Assembly: GCF_000259195.1 (NCBI RefSeq)
Contig: NZ_JH650767.1
Location: 115,694 to 179,693, forward strand
Direction of reading: 5' to 3'
DNA from: Pseudomonas donghuensis
GTDB lineage: Bacteria > Pseudomonadota > Gammaproteobacteria > Pseudomonadales > Pseudomonadaceae
DNA length: 64,000 bases
Shown here: positions 1 through 8,075 of the stretch, one piece after another
Layout of the letters: each line of letters begins with the position of its first letter
Numbering within the stretch: the stretch's first letter is position 1
Position numbers and translations under genes: made by a program
Notes under the pieces: generated by a model
Database searches by the model: none
What the model was told of the DNA's origin: nothing
The model's input: only the letters and a program-made list of their open reading frames with translations

Positions 1-69
1 AACGGGATGCGCAGTGTGGGGAGCTGGTTGGCGAATCTACCCATTGACGTGCAATCGAGTGCGGGCGAC

Positions 70-369
70 TCAGAGTCTCGACGAAGCATGAGGGTGGGCC
101 AGAAGATCAATCCCTAGCGCCCGGATGACCTTCAGTACAGTGTCAAAACGAGGCTTCGCACCGGGGGTCAACGCCTTGTACAGGCTCTCGCGCCCCAATC
201 CACTGGCAGTTGCGATCTGGCTCATGCCGCGAGCCTTGGCGATATAGCCGAGGGCGCGAATCAGTTCGTCATGATCACCATCCGCCAGCACTTGAGAAAG
301 GTACTCGCTGATTGTCTCATCGCTATCGAGCAACGCGGCCATATCAAACGTAGTAAGTGACAAACTCAT
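70..369 (-). CDS. Antitoxin of a HigBA/RelE-type toxin-antitoxin pair (XRE-like HTH)
   Basis: Likely a 99-residue DNA-binding antitoxin that neutralises the toxin encoded just upstream and represses the shared promoter. The middle and C-terminal part reads as a helix-turn-helix of the addiction-module antidote family: ARGMSQIATASGLGRESLYK is followed by KPRFDTVLKVIRALGIDL. The ATG at 369 is chosen because it sits one base after the toxin stop, giving toxin-then-antitoxin order as in higBA. The upstream in-frame extension falls inside the toxin gene. Translational coupling is likely. The partner is inferred from adjacency; the HTH family assignment is quite secure. Confidence 0.85.
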   Translation of the reverse strand: MSLSLTTFDMAALLDSDETISEYLSQVLADGDHDELIRALGYIAKARGMSQIATASGLGRESLYKALTPGAKPRFDTVLKVIRALGIDLLAHPHASSRL

Positions 370-370
370 A

Positions 371-664
371 TCAAATTTCCTTGGCCAGCTTCCTGGCCAG
401 TTGGATATCAACAGATTGCGATGACTTGTCACCACCTGCCAACAAAACAATGACTACACCGTCCCGAGCCGTGAAATACACCCGATAACCCGCCCCCACA
501 TCGATGCGCATCTCGCAGACCTGACCACCGACGGACTTCACATCTCCCAGATTTCCCGCCGTTACACGCTCTATTCGCCGTGCGATTGCCACCCTTGCAT
601 GCATGTCGCGTACGGAAATCAACCAAGAGGTGAATCTGGGCGTTTGCAAAACACTGTATTTCAA
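371..664 (-). CDS. RelE/ParE (HigB-like, Gp49 family) toxin
   Basis: A 97-residue probable mRNA interferase toxin. The pattern LQTPRFTSWLISVRD, then IARRIERV...GNLGDVKSVG, then EMRIDVGAGYRVYFT and VVIVLLAGGDKSSQ matches the killer-protein family related to RelE/HigB. The reading frame has a TGA immediately before the initiation region, so the only start that gives the family N-terminus is TTG at 664, a weak start that would keep toxin synthesis low. It forms an operon with the antitoxin. A palindrome at 677-694 is the likely autoregulatory operator. Which RNA it cuts cannot be read from the sequence. Confidence 0.83.
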   Translation of the reverse strand: MKYSVLQTPRFTSWLISVRDMHARVAIARRIERVTAGNLGDVKSVGGQVCEMRIDVGAGYRVYFTARDGVVIVLLAGGDKSSQSVDIQLARKLAKEI

Positions 665-676
665 GGCTCACACCAA

Positions 677-694
677 TGTATCCCCTTGGATACA
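677..694. promoter_or_regulatory. Palindromic operator upstream of the toxin-antitoxin operon
   Basis: A perfect inverted repeat, TGTATCC-CCTT-GGATACA, lies 13 bases upstream of the toxin start. Its size and place fit autorepression by the antitoxin or toxin-antitoxin complex. The palindrome is seen directly; its function is inferred. Confidence 0.55.
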
Positions 695-766
695 AGCAAG
701 CAACCAGCAACCCACACCTCTCATCGCCTGGCCAGAAATTTGGCCGGGTTATGCAGATGCCTGAAG

Positions 767-823
767 ATGGCAACAATGACACCGAGAGAAAGGTTGCTGG
801 ATACCGCTGCTTCGCTGTTTCGT
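767..823 (+). pseudogene. Remnant of a TetR-family regulator (N-terminal fragment)
   Basis: The frame reads MATMTPRERLLDTAASLFR, which is the typical opening of TetR-family repressors (T-P-R-E-R-L-L-D-T-A-A-x-L-F), and then changes abruptly to sequence with no TetR character and a stop at about 928. The rest of the HTH (the GYxATGIDxVxxxAGV part) is missing, so this looks like a truncated remnant. Only some 19 residues support the call, so chance similarity is possible. Confidence 0.4.
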
Positions 824-923
824 GTAGTCCATTTCCCAAGCATAATCCCCAAGCACTTCAGCTGTTGCGCCTGCATCGCTAGCTGCCTAGTCTTGGCCGG
901 TCGTTGCCAAATCAACGACCGGT

Positions 924-1019
924 TTTGACAGACCGCTGTTGATACAGTCGCACTGCTCTATGGCAGCTGTGCGTGGGGCACATTCGTGTGCGCCGGTTCC
1001 TGTATCACCGGTCTGTCAA
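924..1019. repeat. Inverted pair of TTGACAGACCG...GATACAG motifs (operator-like)
   Basis: Positions 925-947 read TTGACAGACCGCTGTTGATACAG. Positions 1000-1019 carry nearly the same motif in opposite orientation (CTGTATCACCGGTCTGTCAA). A looser copy, TTGACAG...CGATACAG, lies at about 1045-1080, just before the DUF6124-type gene. The repeats may be operators of a TetR-type regulator, one of which is present only as a remnant at 767-823. Apart from these motifs, the toxin operator and the TetR remnant, the 665-1089 gap holds nothing recognisable. Confidence 0.4.
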
Positions 1020-1089
1020 CCCACGTACTGCTGCCACCCTCCTGTTTGACAGCGGGTTTGTGGCGGCTCGACCGATACAGGAGCTGACC

Positions 1090-1326
1090 ATGCTGAAAAT
1101 AGTCCCCGATCCCCCGCTTCTCTCCACCGATTCCCCTCATTGCCTTGAAGACATCCTGGTTCATGCCGGCGAGCATCTGGCCTGTGCCCTGGCTGTCGGC
1201 CAGCAAGCGGTGTTGTTGCATCCCGATAGGCATGGGCAGGCGCTGGTGCGTACTGCCCTGCACGAGATGGAAACGGCGCGCTGGCGGGTTGAACAGGCGC
1301 TGGCCTGCGTTCAGGTAGCCCACTGA
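1090..1326 (+). CDS. Small DUF6124/DUF3077-type protein of unknown function
   Basis: A 78-residue protein beginning MLKIVPDPPLLSTDSP, followed by a helical stretch with ALHEMETARWRVEQAL near the C-terminus. It resembles the small Pseudomonas proteins of the DUF6124/DUF3077 group, which share the PDPP opening and a conserved amphipathic helix. The ATG at 1090 is preferred over upstream starts because the homologous N-terminus begins there and CAGGAGCTGACC supplies a ribosome binding site. The function is unknown. The promoter region carries the TTGACAG...GATACAG repeats. Confidence 0.65.
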   Translation: MLKIVPDPPLLSTDSPHCLEDILVHAGEHLACALAVGQQAVLLHPDRHGQALVRTALHEMETARWRVEQALACVQVAH

Positions 1327-1345
1327 TTACGAGCGCTTTGCGCTC

Positions 1346-1418
1346 GATCGCTGGCAAGCCAGCTCCCACAGGGTTCGGCGCATGCCGATCGTTTGTGGGA
1401 GCCGGACTTGCCGGCGAT
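1346..1418. repeat. Inverted pair of REP elements
   Basis: GATCGCTGGCAAGCCAGCTC (1346 on) and the opposed copy GTGGGAGCCGGACTTGCCGG (1395 on) are facing Pseudomonas REP palindromes around a short spacer. The remaining 1419-1660 stretch holds open frames but no recognisable protein. The only clear signal there is the GAGGTAACG ribosome binding site for the next gene. Confidence 0.75.
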
Positions 1419-1660
1419 GGGCGGCGCAGCCGACCCGGGCATCCCCAGCGAACAGGCACTGGAGCACGCCTCGCTAGGTGCCAGCGAAGAAGACCCCACC
1501 CTGGCCTGGGCCGCGCACCTTCTGGGCGAGATGGCAAGGCGATTGTTGATGACATGGGCCTGGGTTTGCAGCAGGCCGAGCACGCAACAGGTAAAACCCA
1601 GTGAGGATTTCGCCCGCGCGGCCGTTATCCTCAAGGTAAGACCCTGCGCCCGAGGTAACG

Positions 1661-2341
1661 ATGTTTCAACAATGGAGCGAAATGCTGCAGCTCTACAAAC
1701 GCAGCCGCCCGAACTATTGGCACGCGATTCGCCACAATCCGCTGGCAGCGCACCTGTTGCCGACCTGGCTGGTGGTGCTGGCAATCATTCTGGTGGTCAG
1801 CGCGTCCTTCAGCGTGCAACAGCACCCGCTGGGACCGGTTACGGTGATGTTCAGTACCAGCCTGTGCATGTGGGCGCTGTTGCTGGCCCGTGAGTACTTT
1901 GTCGCCGAGCAGTTCAAAAGCCTGTATCAACGCCACGCCATCGCCAGCCAGCCGCTGCTGCAGCGCGACAGCTACCTGCGCTATGCACATTTCCTGCAGA
2001 TGCTTGAACAGAACGCTGTCAGTGCGGCCCAGGCGGCCGAGATCGTAGCGTTTGCGAAGATTTCCGAGAACCCGCCCAAGTCGTTGAACCTGACCCAGAA
2101 CGCGATGTTCGTGGCGATCATGACCTTCCTCGCCACCATTGCCGCCGAAAAGGCCAAATTGACCGAGCTGTGGGCGTTCGGCAAAGGCAACCTGGTCATC
2201 CTGCTGACCTTCGCCGTCCTACTGGTGCTGTGGCTCGGATTGATAGTGGTGCGCGATCACCTGCATTACAAGGAACGGATCATCCGCTACCTGGAATGGG
2301 CCAGCCATGATCTGCCCGCTCGTGAAACCCCTTGGAAATGA
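1661..2341 (+). CDS. Uncharacterised integral membrane protein
   Basis: A 226-residue protein with hydrophobic segments at about residues 33-53 and 62-78 and again near 147-162 and 179-201. A soluble, Gln/Ala-rich helical part lies between the pairs (around 85-140). The start ATG follows GAGGTAACG. No enzyme motif was recognised. It ends at the start of a Fur-like box that precedes the ECF sigma gene, so co-regulation with the iron-signalling cassette is possible but unproven. Confidence 0.7.
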   Translation: MFQQWSEMLQLYKRSRPNYWHAIRHNPLAAHLLPTWLVVLAIILVVSASFSVQQHPLGPVTVMFSTSLCMWALLLAREYFVAEQFKSLYQRHAIASQPLLQRDSYLRYAHFLQMLEQNAVSAAQAAEIVAFAKISENPPKSLNLTQNAMFVAIMTFLATIAAEKAKLTELWAFGKGNLVILLTFAVLLVLWLGLIVVRDHLHYKERIIRYLEWASHDLPARETPWK

Positions 2342-2353
2342 GACTCACTCTTA
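2334..2353. promoter_or_regulatory. Possible Fur box upstream of the ECF sigma gene
   Basis: The sequence around GAAATGAGACTCACTCTTAT matches the Fur consensus at about 11 of 17 positions and lies roughly 50-70 bases before the sigma factor start. Iron-starvation sigma genes of this type are normally Fur-repressed. The match is imperfect, so this is tentative. Confidence 0.35.
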
Positions 2354-2405
2354 TTAGTATGCGCGACTCGCGTGGGGCGAAATCAGGGTGGCGGGGGCTG
2401 TGGCC

Positions 2406-2933
2406 GTGGAGACGAATCAACAAAAGCTCAGCACGCTTTTTATCGGGCAGCGCAGTGCCTTGATCCGCATGCTGTCGCGAGTCGTCGGCTGCGCCAGCCT
2501 GGCCGAGGACCTGGCGCAGGAAACCTATCTGAAAGTGGCTAAAGCGCTGAACACCCGACCGATCGAGCATTTGCACCCGTTCCTCTACCAAACCGCCCAG
2601 TACCTGGCATTCGATCACTTGCGCAGTCAACGAAGCAAGCGTCGCTTCGAAGACCCGTACGCGGATGAAAACCTTGTGGTGGAAGTGCCGACCAGCGCGC
2701 CTGGCCCGGACAGTCACGCCCAGGGCCAGCAACAGTTGCAACAGTTTCAGCAAGTGCTCGCAACCTTACCCAAACGCCAGCAACAAATCCTGATATTGCA
2801 TAAACTGCATGGCCTTGCCCAAGCTGAGATTGCCCAGCGCCTGCAGGTTTCTCTGAGCACGGTGGAAAAAGACCTACGCAATGCGCTCACTGCCTGCATT
2901 AAAGCCACCGACATGCAGACCGCCCATGACTGA
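2406..2933 (+). CDS. ECF sigma factor, FecI-like (iron-starvation type)
   Basis: An extracytoplasmic-function sigma factor of 175 residues that should direct RNA polymerase to the promoter of the downstream TonB receptor. Region 2 shows LAEDLAQETYLKVAKAL and FLYQTAQYLAFDHLRSQ. Region 4 shows LATLPKRQQQILILHKLHG and AEIAQRLQVSLSTVEKDL, the FecI pattern. GTG at 2406 is chosen because GGGGG lies 8 bases before it; GTG at 2388 would add six residues. The stop overlaps the start of the FecR-type gene (ATGACTGA), so the two are translationally coupled. Confidence 0.9.
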   Translation: METNQQKLSTLFIGQRSALIRMLSRVVGCASLAEDLAQETYLKVAKALNTRPIEHLHPFLYQTAQYLAFDHLRSQRSKRRFEDPYADENLVVEVPTSAPGPDSHAQGQQQLQQFQQVLATLPKRQQQILILHKLHGLAQAEIAQRLQVSLSTVEKDLRNALTACIKATDMQTAHD

Positions 2934-3897
2934 AGCATCCCCCCTCCTCATTCCCGGCGAATCGGCCAGAGAGCAGGCAAGCTACTGGTTCGCCCACCGT
3001 GCCCAGATCGCCAGTGATCAGGCAACCCGCCAGCGCTTCGAGCAGTGGCGCGGTGCCGATGCAGAACATGACGCAGCCTATGCCGAGCTAGAAGCACTGT
3101 GGAACAACCGCGCGTTCGAGCAGGCTCTGCAAAGCCTGGAAGTCGATCTGGGGTTGCCACCCGCGCCTGTCCAGCGCTCCTGGCGACGCCCAATGCGCCA
3201 ATACCTGGCCACCGCCGCTGCCGTACTGCTGATGCTCGGTGCCGGCTGGATGGCCGATGTGCCGATGCGCTTGCAAGCCGAGCACCTGACCGCCATTGCC
3301 CAGGTCGAACACCTGGAGCTGGCTGACGGTTCGCATATCGTCCTGGGCAGCAACAGCGCAATCAGCACCGCGTTTGACGGTCAATCCCGGCATATTCGCT
3401 TGCTGCGTGGCGACCTTTACATCGAAGCCTTTCACGACGCCGCGCGCCCGTTGATCATCGATACCGGCGAAGCCAGGGTAACGGTGGTCGGTACTCGCTT
3501 CAGCGTCAGCAAGCGTGACAAGCAAGTCACCGTTGCCGTACGCGAAGGCCGGGTACGCTTCGCCAACAACGCCGGTGACAACAACCTGCTGCTGGCCGGT
3601 AACTGGCAACAACTCAAGGCCGGGCACCTGCAACCTGCGCACCAGGAAGGCGGCGAACGGCAGATGGCCTGGATCAATGGCCGCCTGTCGTTCCAGGATG
3701 CGCCGCTGGCCGACGTTCTCAGCGAGTTGCGCCGCTACTACCCGGCGCCCATCCTGCTGTTCAACAGCACTGCCGCCACTCAGCGCGTCAGCGGCAATTA
3801 CCAGTTGGATGAGCCCCTGGCGATTGTCCAGGCGCTGAGCAAAGTTACCGCCACACAGGTCACCCGCCTGCCCGGCGGAACCCTTGTGGTTCGCTGA
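2926..3897 (+). CDS. FecR-type anti-sigma/signal transducer
   Basis: A 323-residue inner-membrane regulator that holds the FecI-type sigma factor and relays the signal from the TonB receptor. The N-terminal cytoplasmic domain has ASYWFAHRAQIASDQATRQR and a FEQWR...HDAAYAELEALW motif. One membrane segment lies at about residues 91-108 (LATAAAVLLMLGAGWMA). The periplasmic FecR domain includes DTGEARVTVVGTRFSVSK, and the C-terminal part has LSFQDAPLADVLSELRRYY, a secretin/TonB short-N-terminal-like segment that contacts the receptor. ATG at 2926 is favoured over an earlier in-frame start inside the sigma gene. Confidence 0.9.
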   Translation: MTEASPLLIPGESAREQASYWFAHRAQIASDQATRQRFEQWRGADAEHDAAYAELEALWNNRAFEQALQSLEVDLGLPPAPVQRSWRRPMRQYLATAAAVLLMLGAGWMADVPMRLQAEHLTAIAQVEHLELADGSHIVLGSNSAISTAFDGQSRHIRLLRGDLYIEAFHDAARPLIIDTGEARVTVVGTRFSVSKRDKQVTVAVREGRVRFANNAGDNNLLLAGNWQQLKAGHLQPAHQEGGERQMAWINGRLSFQDAPLADVLSELRRYYPAPILLFNSTAATQRVSGNYQLDEPLAIVQALSKVTATQVTRLPGGTLVVR

Positions 3898-3920
3898 GCG
3901 ACACCAGCCGATCACACCGG

Positions 3921-3958
3921 TGAAAAAAGTTTTACGGCTTTCGAGCTTTCAACCCGTC
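3921..3958 (+). promoter_or_regulatory. Possible FecI-type sigma-dependent promoter of the TonB receptor
   Basis: The 107-base gap before the receptor holds an A/T-rich TGAAAAAAGTTTT block and a CCCGTC element. These resemble parts of iron-starvation sigma promoters (A-rich -35, CGTC -10). The spacing between them is longer than usual, so only the general location is supported. Confidence 0.25.
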
Positions 3959-4004
3959 AAGGTTTTTGCGCTTGCAAATAATTCCTATTCAGAACGGGGC
4001 TCGC

Positions 4005-6446
4005 ATGCACCTTCCAGCACTCCACCCAACCCACGCCCATAGCATCCTGGCACTGGCCATCTACCTGGCCTGTAGCAACGCCATAGCCGCCGAGATCATC
4101 GACACACCGATTGGCAACCAGGTGCTGAGCACCCACGATTTCGCCATTGCCGCACAACCTCTGGCCAACGCCCTCGATCAATTGAGCGAGCAGAGTGGCT
4201 TGCAGATCGCCTATTCGGCAGATCTGGCCCAAGGTGTGCAATCGTCCGGTGTCAGTGGCCAGATGACCAGCCAACAAGCGCTGGCCCAACTGCTGGCAGG
4301 CACACAGCTGGGCTTCGAGCCCAACGGCGCGAATGCAGTCATGCTCGTGCGCCGCCCTGCCCCGGGTTCGGCACTGGAGCTGGGCGCCACCAGTATTATC
4401 AGTAACCAGCTAGGCACGGTTACCGAAGGTACGGGCTCCTATACCCCAGGCACTATCGCCACGGCAACGCGCCTGGTCCTGACACCCCGGCAAACCCCGC
4501 AGTCGATCACCGTCATCACTCGCCAGCACATGGATGACTTCGGCCTCAACAACGTTGATGACGTGATGCGCCATACACCCGGTATCACCGTCTCGGCCTT
4601 CGACAGCGACCGTACCAACTATTACGCCCGTGGTTTTTCCATCAACAACTTCCAGTACGACGGCATTCCCTCCACCGTACGCAACGTCGCCTATTCGGCG
4701 GGCAATACCCTGAGCGACATGGCCATCTATGACCGTGTCGAGGTACTTAAAGGCGCCACAGGACTGTTAACCGGTGCCGGGTCCCTGGGCGCCACCATCA
4801 ATCTGGTGCGTAAAAAACCCACCGCTGATTTCCAGGGCCACGCCAGCGCCGGGATGGGCTCCTGGGATAACTACCGCAGCGAACTGGACCTCAGCGGGCC
4901 CCTGACCGACACCGGCAATGTCCGTGGCCGGGCGGTGGCGGCCTACCAGGACAAGAACTCGTTCATGGACCACTACTCGCGTAAAAGCTCGGTGTACTAC
5001 GGCATCCTCGAGTTTGATCTGTCACCTGACACGATGTTGACCGTGGGCGGCGATTATCAGGACAGCAACCCCAAAGGCTCGAGCTGGTCGGGGAGCTTCC
5101 CGCTGATCAACTCCGCGGGTGGTCACAACAGCGTCTCGCGCTCGTTCAACAACGGCACCGACTGGAGCGGCTGGGAGCAATACACCCGCACCGTGTTCGC
5201 CACCCTCGAACATGAGCTGGGCGATGGCTGGGTCACCAAGCTGCAACTGGACCACAAGATCAATGGCTACCATGCCGCGCTTGGCTCGATTCAGTTCGAC
5301 CAGCCCAAGCCCGATGGCACCGCCAGCATCAACGCGCAGAAGTACACTGGCGAAACCACCAGCGACTCGGCCGATCTCTATGTCAGCGGGCCCTTCACGT
5401 TACTGGGGCGCGAGCATGAGCTGGTGCTGGGTGGTTCGATCGGCACCTCGCACTGGAAAGGCAAGGGCTACTGGGACGTGACCCATCGCGGTCCCAACAT
5501 TGTCGATTTCAATCATTGGAACGGCAATTTCCCAGAGCCTGACTGGGGCCCGGTGTCCCAACGTAGCGATGATGTGGTGCGCCAGACCGGCGCCTACATG
5601 ACCACCCGGCTGAACCTCAGCGATGACCTGAAAGTCTTTCTTGGCGGTCGCGTCGTGAACTATCACCTGACAGGCCTGAACCCGTCCTACAAGGAGTCGG
5701 GACGCTTCGTGCCTTACGTCGGCGCAGTCTATGACCTCAACGACACCTATTCGGTGTACGCCAGCTACACCGACATTTTCATGCCCCAGGAAAGCTGGAA
5801 CAAAGACCGCGACAGCAAGCTGCTCGAACCGGACGAAGGGCAGAACTACGAGTTGGGCCTGAAGGCGGACTTTTTCGAAGGCCGCCTGAACAGCAGCCTG
5901 GCCTACTTCGAGGTGCATGAAGACAACCGCTCCATGCCCGATGATGACTACAACAACCTGCAACCCACGCCACCCAACTATGCCTTCAAAGGCACCCAGG
6001 CGGTGACTAAAGGGTATGAGCTGGAGATTTCCGGGGAGCTCAGCCCGGGCTGGCAGTTGCAGGCCGGCTACACCCACAAGATCGTGCGCGATGACAATGA
6101 TCAAAAGATCTCGACCTTTGAACCGGAGGACCAGGTCAGCCTGTACACCAGCTACAAGCTCAACGGTCGCCTGGAAAACCTGACCGTCGGCGCCGGCGCG
6201 CGCTGGCAAAGCGTGGGTTGGCAATCGATCTACAACGCCCCTCTCGGGCATTACCAAGACATCTCCCAGGAGTCCTACTGGCTGGTGGACCTGATGACCC
6301 GTTACCAGTTCAGCGAACACCTGTCGGCAACGCTCAACATCAACAACCTTTTCGACAAGTACTACTACACCAACGTCGGTTTCTATAACTCGGCGGCTTA
6401 TGGTGAGCCACGCAATTTCATGCTGAGCACCCGCTGGGACTTCTGA
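4005..6446 (+). CDS. TonB-dependent siderophore receptor with N-terminal signalling (STN) domain
   Basis: An outer-membrane transducer-type receptor of about 813 residues. A signal peptide (ILALAIYLACSNAIAA) is followed by an STN domain at about 44-117 (FAIAAQPLANALDQLSEQSG), a TonB-box region near 125-135 (ELGATSII), a plug with TPRQTPQSITVITRQ and YDRVEVLKGATGLL, and a beta-barrel ending in an aromatic residue (STRWDF). The STN domain and the FecI/FecR genes directly upstream make it a cell-surface signalling system like FecA or FpvA. The ligand is probably a ferric siderophore but cannot be named. It is a close paralogue of the receptor at 16166. TTG at 3966 is an alternative start. Confidence 0.93.
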   Translation: MHLPALHPTHAHSILALAIYLACSNAIAAEIIDTPIGNQVLSTHDFAIAAQPLANALDQLSEQSGLQIAYSADLAQGVQSSGVSGQMTSQQALAQLLAGTQLGFEPNGANAVMLVRRPAPGSALELGATSIISNQLGTVTEGTGSYTPGTIATATRLVLTPRQTPQSITVITRQHMDDFGLNNVDDVMRHTPGITVSAFDSDRTNYYARGFSINNFQYDGIPSTVRNVAYSAGNTLSDMAIYDRVEVLKGATGLLTGAGSLGATINLVRKKPTADFQGHASAGMGSWDNYRSELDLSGPLTDTGNVRGRAVAAYQDKNSFMDHYSRKSSVYYGILEFDLSPDTMLTVGGDYQDSNPKGSSWSGSFPLINSAGGHNSVSRSFNNGTDWSGWEQYTRTVFATLEHELGDGWVTKLQLDHKINGYHAALGSIQFDQPKPDGTASINAQKYTGETTSDSADLYVSGPFTLLGREHELVLGGSIGTSHWKGKGYWDVTHRGPNIVDFNHWNGNFPEPDWGPVSQRSDDVVRQTGAYMTTRLNLSDDLKVFLGGRVVNYHLTGLNPSYKESGRFVPYVGAVYDLNDTYSVYASYTDIFMPQESWNKDRDSKLLEPDEGQNYELGLKADFFEGRLNSSLAYFEVHEDNRSMPDDDYNNLQPTPPNYAFKGTQAVTKGYELEISGELSPGWQLQAGYTHKIVRDDNDQKISTFEPEDQVSLYTSYKLNGRLENLTVGAGARWQSVGWQSIYNAPLGHYQDISQESYWLVDLMTRYQFSEHLSATLNINNLFDKYYYTNVGFYNSAAYGEPRNFMLSTRWDF

Positions 6447-6483
6447 TCCGGGCACATCGCGGTAAACAAAGCCAGCGGACTGA

Positions 6484-7251
6484 TCAAGCCCGCACAAACC
6501 GCTGCCTGAGCACGTCACTCAAGGCATCCACCAGCAACACCAGCACCAGCATGGCGATGATCACCGTGCTGGCCTGGGCTTCCTGGAACAGGCTCAGGGT
6601 GGTGTAGAGCATCTGCCCCAGGCCACCGGCACCAACAAAACCCAGTACGCTGGCCATGCGGATGTTGTTCTCCCAGCGGTACAGGCTGTAGGCCAGCAAC
6701 TGCGGCCAGAGGTTGGGCAAGGTGCCGAAGCAGAACGCCGTGACCTGGCTGCCGCCTTGCAGGCGAATGGCCGCAGCCGGTTCTGGCGGGGTGTTTTCCA
6801 GCGCTTCGGCGAACAGGCGGCCGAGTACGCCTGAGGTATGCAAGGCCAAGGCCAGCGTGCCGGCATTCGGTCCAAGGCCCGCGGCCAGGACGGTCAAGGC
6901 CGCCCACACCAGCTCCGGAATCGCTCGCAATGCGTTGAGCAGCAGGCGCGCTACGCCTTGCAACGGCCAGCCAAAACGCCCGGCTGCCGGCAAGGCCAGC
7001 AACAGGCCGAGCACCACCGCAAGCAAGGTACCCAGCCCTGACATCGCCAGGGTTTCCAGTGCGCCTTTGCCAACCGCCCGCAGGTGATCGGGGCTCAGGT
7101 CGGGGCTGAGGAATCGCAGCGCGTATGCACCCATCTGCCCTAACCCGCCATCGCCAAACAGCGCCTGCAGATCAAGACTCAAATAAGCGAACGAAGCTGC
7201 CACCGCCGCCAACAGCGCCAGCACCAGCGCCGTGTTGACCAACGCTCTCAT
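6484..7251 (-). CDS. ABC transporter permease, PhnE-like (putative selenate/oxyanion uptake)
   Basis: A 255-residue inner-membrane permease, second of two in this operon. The binding-protein-dependent transport signature appears as ALRAIPELVWAALTVLAAGL and SVLGFVGAGGLGQMLYTTL, with five to six membrane segments. The ATG at 7251 overlaps the stop of the preceding permease by four bases, which decides the start over longer versions. The family is PhnE of the phosphonate type. The neighbouring selD and mnmH genes argue for a selenium oxyanion rather than phosphonate, which is an inference from context. Last gene of the operon. Confidence 0.85.
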   Translation of the reverse strand: MRALVNTALVLALLAAVAASFAYLSLDLQALFGDGGLGQMGAYALRFLSPDLSPDHLRAVGKGALETLAMSGLGTLLAVVLGLLLALPAAGRFGWPLQGVARLLLNALRAIPELVWAALTVLAAGLGPNAGTLALALHTSGVLGRLFAEALENTPPEPAAAIRLQGGSQVTAFCFGTLPNLWPQLLAYSLYRWENNIRMASVLGFVGAGGLGQMLYTTLSLFQEAQASTVIIAMLVLVLLVDALSDVLRQRFVRA

Positions 7252-8075
7252 GCCAGCCTCCCGCGCAGCAGGCGACTGAGCTGGTCGGCCAGCCATACCA
7301 GCAGCAGAAACGTCAGCAGCATGCTTGCTACCTCGGCGCCTGCGAACATGCGCATGGACAGGTCGATCTGCTGGCCCAACCCGCCCGCGCCGACAAAGCC
7401 CATCACCACCGAGGCACGGATCGCGCATTCCCAGCGGTACACCGTGTAGGACACCAGCTCCGCCGCCGCAGCGGGCAGGATGCCGTAAAAAAACGCGCTC
7501 AAGCGGCTGCTGCCGGCCTGCAACAAGGCATGGGCCGGGCGCTGGTCGACCGATTCGAAGATCTCCGCGTAGACCTTGCCAAGCATGCCGCTGTAGGTAA
7601 TGGCGATGGCCAGCACCCCGGCGGTCGGGCCCAGGCCGACCGCGCGGACGAACAACAGCGCCCAGACGATCTCCGGCACGCTACGCAGGAAGATCAACAA
7701 GGCGCGCACCGGCAGACGCAAGGTGCGCGACCAGAAGCCCAGGCGCCCGCCCCGTGAGGCAGCGCGCAACGACAGCGCCCGGCTGGCCAGCAGGCTGGCC
7801 GGGATCGCCAGCAGCAAGGCCAGGGTCATGCCGGCGGTAGCCACTGCCAGGGTCTGCAAGGTGGCATCCAAAAGCAGCCGAAGGAAGTCAGGCTCATGGG
7901 CCGGCGGCCAGAAGGCGCTGAGGAAAGTGGCCATCTCCCGGCGGTTGTCGGCCTGCAGCAATACGCCGGGGTTCAGTTCGCTGAGGCGGATGCCCGGCCA
8001 CAACAGGGCAATCGCCAGCAGCGCCAGCAGCACCCTGGGCAGTGCCGCCGGGTCGCGGCTATCGACCTTCAGCAT
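7248..8075 (-). CDS. ABC transporter permease, PhnE-like (putative selenate/oxyanion uptake)
   Basis: A 275-residue permease. The N-terminal membrane anchor (LLALLAIALLWPGIRLSE) is followed by the transmembrane core with FLRSVPEIVWALLFVRAVGL and VVMGFVGAGGLGQQIDLSM. It is homologous to the next gene, so the pore is probably a heterodimer of the two. Start and stop overlap the neighbouring genes by a few bases, indicating a tightly coupled four-gene operon (binding protein, ATPase, permease, permease). Confidence 0.87.
   Translation of the reverse strand: MLKVDSRDPAALPRVLLALLAIALLWPGIRLSELNPGVLLQADNRREMATFLSAFWPPAHEPDFLRLLLDATLQTLAVATAGMTLALLLAIPASLLASRALSLRAASRGGRLGFWSRTLRLPVRALLIFLRSVPEIVWALLFVRAVGLGPTAGVLAIAITYSGMLGKVYAEIFESVDQRPAHALLQAGSSRLSAFFYGILPAAAAELVSYTVYRWECAIRASVVMGFVGAGGLGQQIDLSMRMFAGAEVASMLLTFLLLVWLADQLSRLLRGRLA

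Noticed and set aside
1338..1604. A plus-strand frame over the REP pair
   Set aside because: It spans a REP palindrome and matches no protein family that I recognise.
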